The notes beneath the pieces are model-generated. The model searched no databases. It was not told where the DNA came from and worked only from the letters and a program-made list of their open reading frames with translations. A stretch of 9,080 nt of DNA from JBBRSC01 sp038245795 (GTDB lineage Bacteria; Actinomycetota; Acidimicrobiia; Acidimicrobiales; Microtrichaceae): NCBI GenBank assembly GCA_038245795.1, contig JBBRSC010000132.1, positions 1-9,080 on the forward strand. Reading direction: 5' to 3'. How positions within the stretch are numbered: position 1 is the stretch's first letter; each line of letters starts with the position of its first letter. The position numbers and the translations under genes are program-made. This document shows, in pieces, positions 6,434-9,080 of the stretch.

Positions 6434-6856
6434 TCAGTTCACGAAGTCGACGTGGACCTCGAGAAGGTCGTAGACGCGCAGAGCTCGAACATCACGAGTA
6501 AGGAGGCGTCGCCCTGAACTCCGAGCGGCCTCGCCCACCAATGCGTCGTAGACCATGCCGCCCTCGATACCGAGCTTGGCGAACCGACTGATCAACCGCT
6601 CGTGTTGGGCGGCAGTGAGCCAGCATCGATCAGGAAATGCGGAGGTGATCGCTGTCGCGGCGATCAGCGGCGAGACCCGAGCGGCCCCGGGGAGCCGGGT
6701 CAACACCGAATAGGTCTCGAATGCAGCGTGGCCTGCAAGTGCAGGTCGATGGAGTTGCGCCGCTGTCCGACACTCGGCGTGTGCTTCGTGTGTTGCATCG
6801 AGCGCCGCAACTGCGACGCTCGTGTCGATGCACCACTGACTAGCGCTGATCGCCAT
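6434..6856 (-). CDS. vapC: PIN-domain ribonuclease toxin, VapC family
   Basis: A 140-residue PIN-domain protein with the full acidic set: D11 (CIDTSVAVAAL), E47 (AFETYSVLT), D104 (GGMVYDALVGEAA) and D122 (LLTRDVRAL). These bind Mg2+ in VapC endoribonucleases, which cut tRNA or rRNA and halt translation when the antitoxin is lost. The length fits the family. The ATG at 6856 lies inside the end of the antitoxin gene (17-base overlap), so translation is coupled, as is usual for toxin-antitoxin pairs. Its stop faces that of the dioxygenase gene across a 17-base gap. The RNA target cannot be told from sequence. No damage is visible, in contrast to the antitoxin relic at the left end of the window. 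Confidence 0.9.
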   Translation of the reverse strand: MAISASQWCIDTSVAVAALDATHEAHAECRTAAQLHRPALAGHAAFETYSVLTRLPGAARVSPLIAATAITSAFPDRCWLTAAQHERLISRFAKLGIEGGMVYDALVGEAARSSGRRLLTRDVRALRVYDLLEVHVDFVN

Positions 6857-7085
6857 CGCGCAATGCCCTCACGTCAGCGTCGCTGATCGTTCGCGATCCT
6901 GCCGGGCTGATCACGGGCCATCCATCGATGGTGGTGATTTCACGCTCGGCCCGTGGCCGTGGCTGGAGTCGGATACCACTTCCTTCGATGGCGATGTCGA
7001 ACTCCTCGTCAGGCTCCAAGCCGAGTTGGTCGCGGAGGGGTTTAGGCAGAACGACCCGTCCAGCTCGATCCATGTGTACCTTCAT
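6840..7085 (-). CDS. vapB: AbrB/MazE-type (SpoVT-AbrB swapped-hairpin) antitoxin of VapC
   Basis: An 81-residue antitoxin. The N-terminal half, MDRAGRVVLPKPLRDQLGL (5-23) and EEFDIAIEGSGIRLQPR (27-43), is a swapped-hairpin AbrB DNA-binding domain. The C-terminal part, with WPVISPAGSRTISDADVRALRDGDQR, should be the flexible tail that binds and blocks the PIN toxin. It is cytosolic and, with VapC, would repress its own promoter. It overlaps vapC by 17 bases. The upstream region carries several TACCA/TGGTA repeats fitting an autoregulatory operator. The start at 7085 places the AbrB strand at its usual distance from the N-terminus; a second ATG at codon 5 is possible. No strong Shine-Dalgarno site is present. 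Confidence 0.88.
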   Translation of the reverse strand: MKVHMDRAGRVVLPKPLRDQLGLEPDEEFDIAIEGSGIRLQPRPRAEREITTIDGWPVISPAGSRTISDADVRALRDGDQR

Positions 7086-7092
7086 GCGCTCA

Positions 7093-7131
7093 CGTTACCA
7101 ATTCTCTACCAATATGGTAACGCAATACCAT
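7093..7131. promoter_or_regulatory. Probable VapBC operator: inverted and direct TACCA repeats
   Basis: CGTTACCA (7093-7100) and TGGTAACG (7115-7122) form a perfect 8-base inverted repeat with a 14-base spacer. Within and beside it, TACCAAT occurs at 7096-7102 and 7107-7113 (11-base period, one helical turn), and TACCAT at 7126-7131 mirrors ATGGTA at 7114-7119. AbrB-type VapB antitoxins bind such dyads at their own promoter. The array lies between the vapB start and the divergent AraC gene, so it could affect both. Confidence 0.6.
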
Positions 7132-7195
7132 CACCCAATCGCTGCCTCAGGCGGGCTGAGACGTGACCCCTGGTCGGCGTGACAACATCGTCGGT

Positions 7196-7606
7196 ATGAC
7201 ACCGGAAGCGATTGCGGACCTCGTACATCTGCGACGGGCGCGTGACCTCATGGACCGCGACTATGCGCAGCCGCTGAACGTCCCAGCGATGGCGAGCGCG
7301 GCGTTCATGTCGCCAGCGCATTTCTCCCGGAAGTTCCGCTCCACGTATGGCGAGACGCCGTACTCCTATCTCATGACCCGACGCATCGAACGAGCGAAGG
7401 CCTCGTTGCGTCAAGGGATGTCGGTCACCGAGACATGTTTCGCTGTGGGTTGTACGTCGCTCGGATCGTTCAGCTCCCGCTTCACCGAGATTGTCGGCGA
7501 GACGCCGTCGCAGTACCGCGCGCGCGACCACCGTGAGTTCGAGGTCGTTCCGTCCTGCGTGAGCATGGTCGCGACTCGGCCACGCCGCCCCCAGGTTCCT
7601 GTCTGA
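7196..7606 (+). CDS. AraC-family transcriptional regulator (DNA-binding domain only)
   Basis: A 136-residue protein made almost only of the AraC DNA-binding domain. The first helix-turn-helix spans about residues 28-49 (NVPAMASAAFMSPAHFSRKF). A linker YGETPYSYLMTRRIERAKA leads to the second at about 76-97 (SVTETCFAVGCTSLGSFSSRF), then GETPSQYRAR. No ligand-binding domain precedes it, so activity may be set by abundance, a partner or the cysteines at 81 and 86. I chose the ATG at 7196 because the family usually starts MTPE-IADL-HLRRARDL; a GTG at 7163 would add 11 residues. There is no Shine-Dalgarno site. A VOC gene follows 78 bases later, a pairing common for this subfamily in actinobacteria, so it probably activates the VOC/UvrA-like genes. 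Confidence 0.88.
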   Translation: MTPEAIADLVHLRRARDLMDRDYAQPLNVPAMASAAFMSPAHFSRKFRSTYGETPYSYLMTRRIERAKASLRQGMSVTETCFAVGCTSLGSFSSRFTEIVGETPSQYRARDHREFEVVPSCVSMVATRPRRPQVPV

Positions 7607-7684
7607 ACGCCGGTGCCTGGGCGGCCAGCCACATCGAGCAGGATCAGAGAAGCGCTCGACGGTTGGTGCTCCTATGGTCATCTC

Positions 7685-8083
7685 ATGTCAGTCACCCTCT
7701 CCAGCACGTTCATCTCCGTCCACGATCCGGACGTTGCCCTCGGCTTTTATCGCGACGCACTCGGTCTCGAGGTTCGCAACGATGTGGCGTCCGACGGCTT
7801 CCGATGGGTCACGCTCGGCGCGCCAGGACAAGACGTCGCGATTGTCTTGTCCCAGCCGCACGGCGGGCGTTCTCAGACCGAGGGCGACGCCCTCTTGGCC
7901 CTGGTGACCCAGGGGTCGATGCAGGCGGCGATCTTCCGGTCGGATGACCTCGACGCCACGTTCGAGAAGGTGCGAGCATCGGGCGCCGAGGTGCTTCAGG
8001 AGCCAGTATCTCAACCGTGGGGGGCGCGAGACTGCGCCTTCCGCGATCCTTCCGGAAACCTCGTCCGCATCGCACAGGCCTGA
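7685..8083 (+). CDS. VOC-family protein following an AraC regulator
   Basis: A 132-residue two-module VOC protein. The first half is STFISVHDPDVALGFYRDALGL (7-28) with WVTLGAP and VAIVLSQP. The second is AAIFRSDDLDATFEKVRASG, VLQEPVSQPWGARDCAFRDP, ending GNLVRIAQA. It may be a glyoxalase-like enzyme, or a binding protein for a small toxic molecule as in the bleomycin-resistance branch; the substrate is unknown. The frame is open further upstream (to 7613), but the ATG at 7685 gives the family's normal start. There is no Shine-Dalgarno site, but TATGGT at 7673-7678 stands where the -10 box of a leaderless transcript would be. The UvrA-like gene starts 32 bases after the stop, indicating co-transcription. 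Confidence 0.85.
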   Translation: MSVTLSSTFISVHDPDVALGFYRDALGLEVRNDVASDGFRWVTLGAPGQDVAIVLSQPHGGRSQTEGDALLALVTQGSMQAAIFRSDDLDATFEKVRASGAEVLQEPVSQPWGARDCAFRDPSGNLVRIAQA

Positions 8084-8103
8084 CTGACGACAGAAAAGCT
8101 TCC

Positions 8104-8108
8104 GGAGG
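8104..8108 (+). promoter_or_regulatory. Ribosome binding site of the UvrA-like gene
   Basis: GGAGG stands seven bases before the ATG at 8116 and four before a second in-frame ATG at 8113. The spacing favours 8116. Confidence 0.75.
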
Positions 8109-8115
8109 ACTGATG

Positions 8116-9080
8116 ATGGCGACGAGAAAGAATGCACAACCGGAGGCGGGCAACATTGCCGACAGTCACGACCAGATCCGCGTTCAGGGCGCTCGGGTGA
8201 ACAACCTCAAAGACGTCAGCGTCGAGATCCCGAAGCGTCGACTGACGGTGTTCACGGGCGTCTCTGGGTCGGGCAAGAGCTCGCTGGTCTTCAGCACGAT
8301 CGCCGCCGAATCCCAGCGGATGATCAACGAGACCTACAGCTCGTTCGTCCAGGGCTTCATGCCCACGCTCGCTCGCCCCGATGTCGACGTGATGGACGGA
8401 CTCACCACAGCGATCATCGTTGACCAAGAGCGGATGGGCGCAAACGTTCGCTCCACCGTCGGCACGGCAACTGACGCCAACGCCATGCTGCGCATCCTGT
8501 TCAGCCGTCTTGGCACACCTCACATCGGTGGCCCCAACGCCTTCTCGTTCAACACGGCAACCTTGAGTGGGGCCGGAGCGATCACCATCGAGAAGCGCGG
8601 CGAGAAGACCACCGAGAAGCGGACGTTCACCCGCGCTGGCGGAATGTGCCCGCGTTGCGAAGGCATGGGCTCGGTCACCGACTTCGACCTGACCGCCCTC
8701 TACGACGACTCCAAGTCCCTCAACGAGGGCGCGCTCACGATCCCTGGGTACAGCATGGATGGCTGGTTCGGTCGAATTTTCAGCGGCTGCGGCTACTTCG
8801 ATCCAGACAAGCCGATCCGCAAGTTCACCAAGAAGGAACTGCACGACTTGCTCTACAAGGAGGCGACCAAGATCAAGGTCGATGGCATCAACCTGACGTA
8901 CGAGGGATTGATCCCGAAGATCCAGAAGTCGATGTTGTCGAAGGATGTCGACGCGATGCAGCCCCACATCCGGGCGTTTGTGGAACGGGCGATCACGTTC
9001 GACGTTTGCCCGGACTGTGACGGCTCCCGACTCAACGAGGCGGCGCGATCGTCGAAGATCAACGGGATCAACATCGCCGA
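8116..9080 (+). CDS. UvrA-like ABC ATPase (excinuclease subunit A family), 3' end outside the window
   Basis: The frame stays open for 321 codons to the window edge. It shows IRVQGARVNNLKDVSVEIP, the Walker A GVSGSGKSS (48-56), then IVDQERMGANVRSTVGTATD, which matches the UvrA hallmark -D-Q---G-N-RST-GT-T, and ILFSRLGTPH. A CxxC pair with glycines, CPRCEGMGSV, follows at 178-187, and another, CPDCDGSRL, near 300. UvrA dimers find distorted DNA for nucleotide excision repair. This protein is compact, with little room for UvrA's UvrB-binding insert, as in UvrA2/DrrC-like proteins linked to tolerance of DNA-binding drugs. That subgroup placement is inference. It is distinct from housekeeping uvrA by its short signature-I arm and its position behind a VOC gene, 32 bases upstream. 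The start at 8116 is set by GGAGG. Confidence 0.85.
   Translation, partial: MATRKNAQPEAGNIADSHDQIRVQGARVNNLKDVSVEIPKRRLTVFTGVSGSGKSSLVFSTIAAESQRMINETYSSFVQGFMPTLARPDVDVMDGLTTAIIVDQERMGANVRSTVGTATDANAMLRILFSRLGTPHIGGPNAFSFNTATLSGAGAITIEKRGEKTTEKRTFTRAGGMCPRCEGMGSVTDFDLTALYDDSKSLNEGALTIPGYSMDGWFGRIFSGCGYFDPDKPIRKFTKKELHDLLYKEATKIKVDGINLTYEGLIPKIQKSMLSKDVDAMQPHIRAFVERAITFDVCPDCDGSRLNEAARSSKINGINIA

Noticed and set aside
7613..7684. Upstream extension of the VOC protein to 7613
   Set aside because: The extra 24 residues look unlike the family, and the ATG at 7685 gives the normal VOC start.
8011..8967. Long minus-strand open frame of 318 codons
   Set aside because: It is the antisense shadow of the UvrA-like gene, whose plus-strand frame carries Walker A and CxxC motifs; the minus frame has no recognisable motif.

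Overview
The window is GC-rich, with GC-biased third codon positions, mixed ATG and GTG starts, and several genes without a clear Shine-Dalgarno site. The protein families (DUF2254, AbrB-type VapBC, a DNA-binding-domain-only AraC regulator next to a VOC protein, a UvrA-like ATPase) fit a free-living actinobacterium. An Acidimicrobiia/Ilumatobacter-like lineage is my guess; the sequence does not prove it. There are no rRNA, tRNA, CRISPR or intact insertion-sequence features.

Left third (1-2320): a zone of broken genes. It starts with a ribbon-helix-helix antitoxin-like start (23 to about 230) that runs into unrelated sequence and has no toxin. Next, on the minus strand, is a DUF2254 membrane-protein gene (570-1885) split by one frameshift. 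Upstream of it is a 42-codon remnant of a glycoside hydrolase family 15 protein (1906-2031). The next 290 bases show no gene I can identify.

Middle (2321-4640): intact, ordinary genes. A PPOX-fold flavin/F420-type protein and a DUF2461 protein run on the plus strand. A VOC-family protein and an SDR oxidoreductase form a tight minus-strand pair (VOC first, then SDR, 16-base gap).

4650-6416: a MarR regulator with two damaged neighbours. Downstream on the minus strand an SDR gene overlaps its stop in an ATGA arrangement, but has lost an internal segment and its C-terminal part. Divergently transcribed is a LigB/4,5-DOPA-type extradiol dioxygenase gene (5586-6416), complete except for one in-frame TAG at codon 96. 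Between the divergent genes are two copies of the dyad TTGAA-N2-TTCAA, 32 bases apart, which are probably the MarR operators. The layout suggests a MarR-controlled response to catechol/quinone-like compounds whose effector genes are now damaged.

6434-9080: an intact AbrB-VapC toxin-antitoxin pair (minus strand) with a repeat-rich operator region. Divergent from it is a plus-strand run of an AraC-type regulator, a VOC-family protein and a UvrA-like ABC ATPase that continues past the window end. This last cassette may be a stress or DNA-damaging-compound resistance unit. I see no clearly unprecedented system. The most notable features are the cluster of five damaged genes, the paired MarR operators and the AraC-VOC-UvrA-like cassette.
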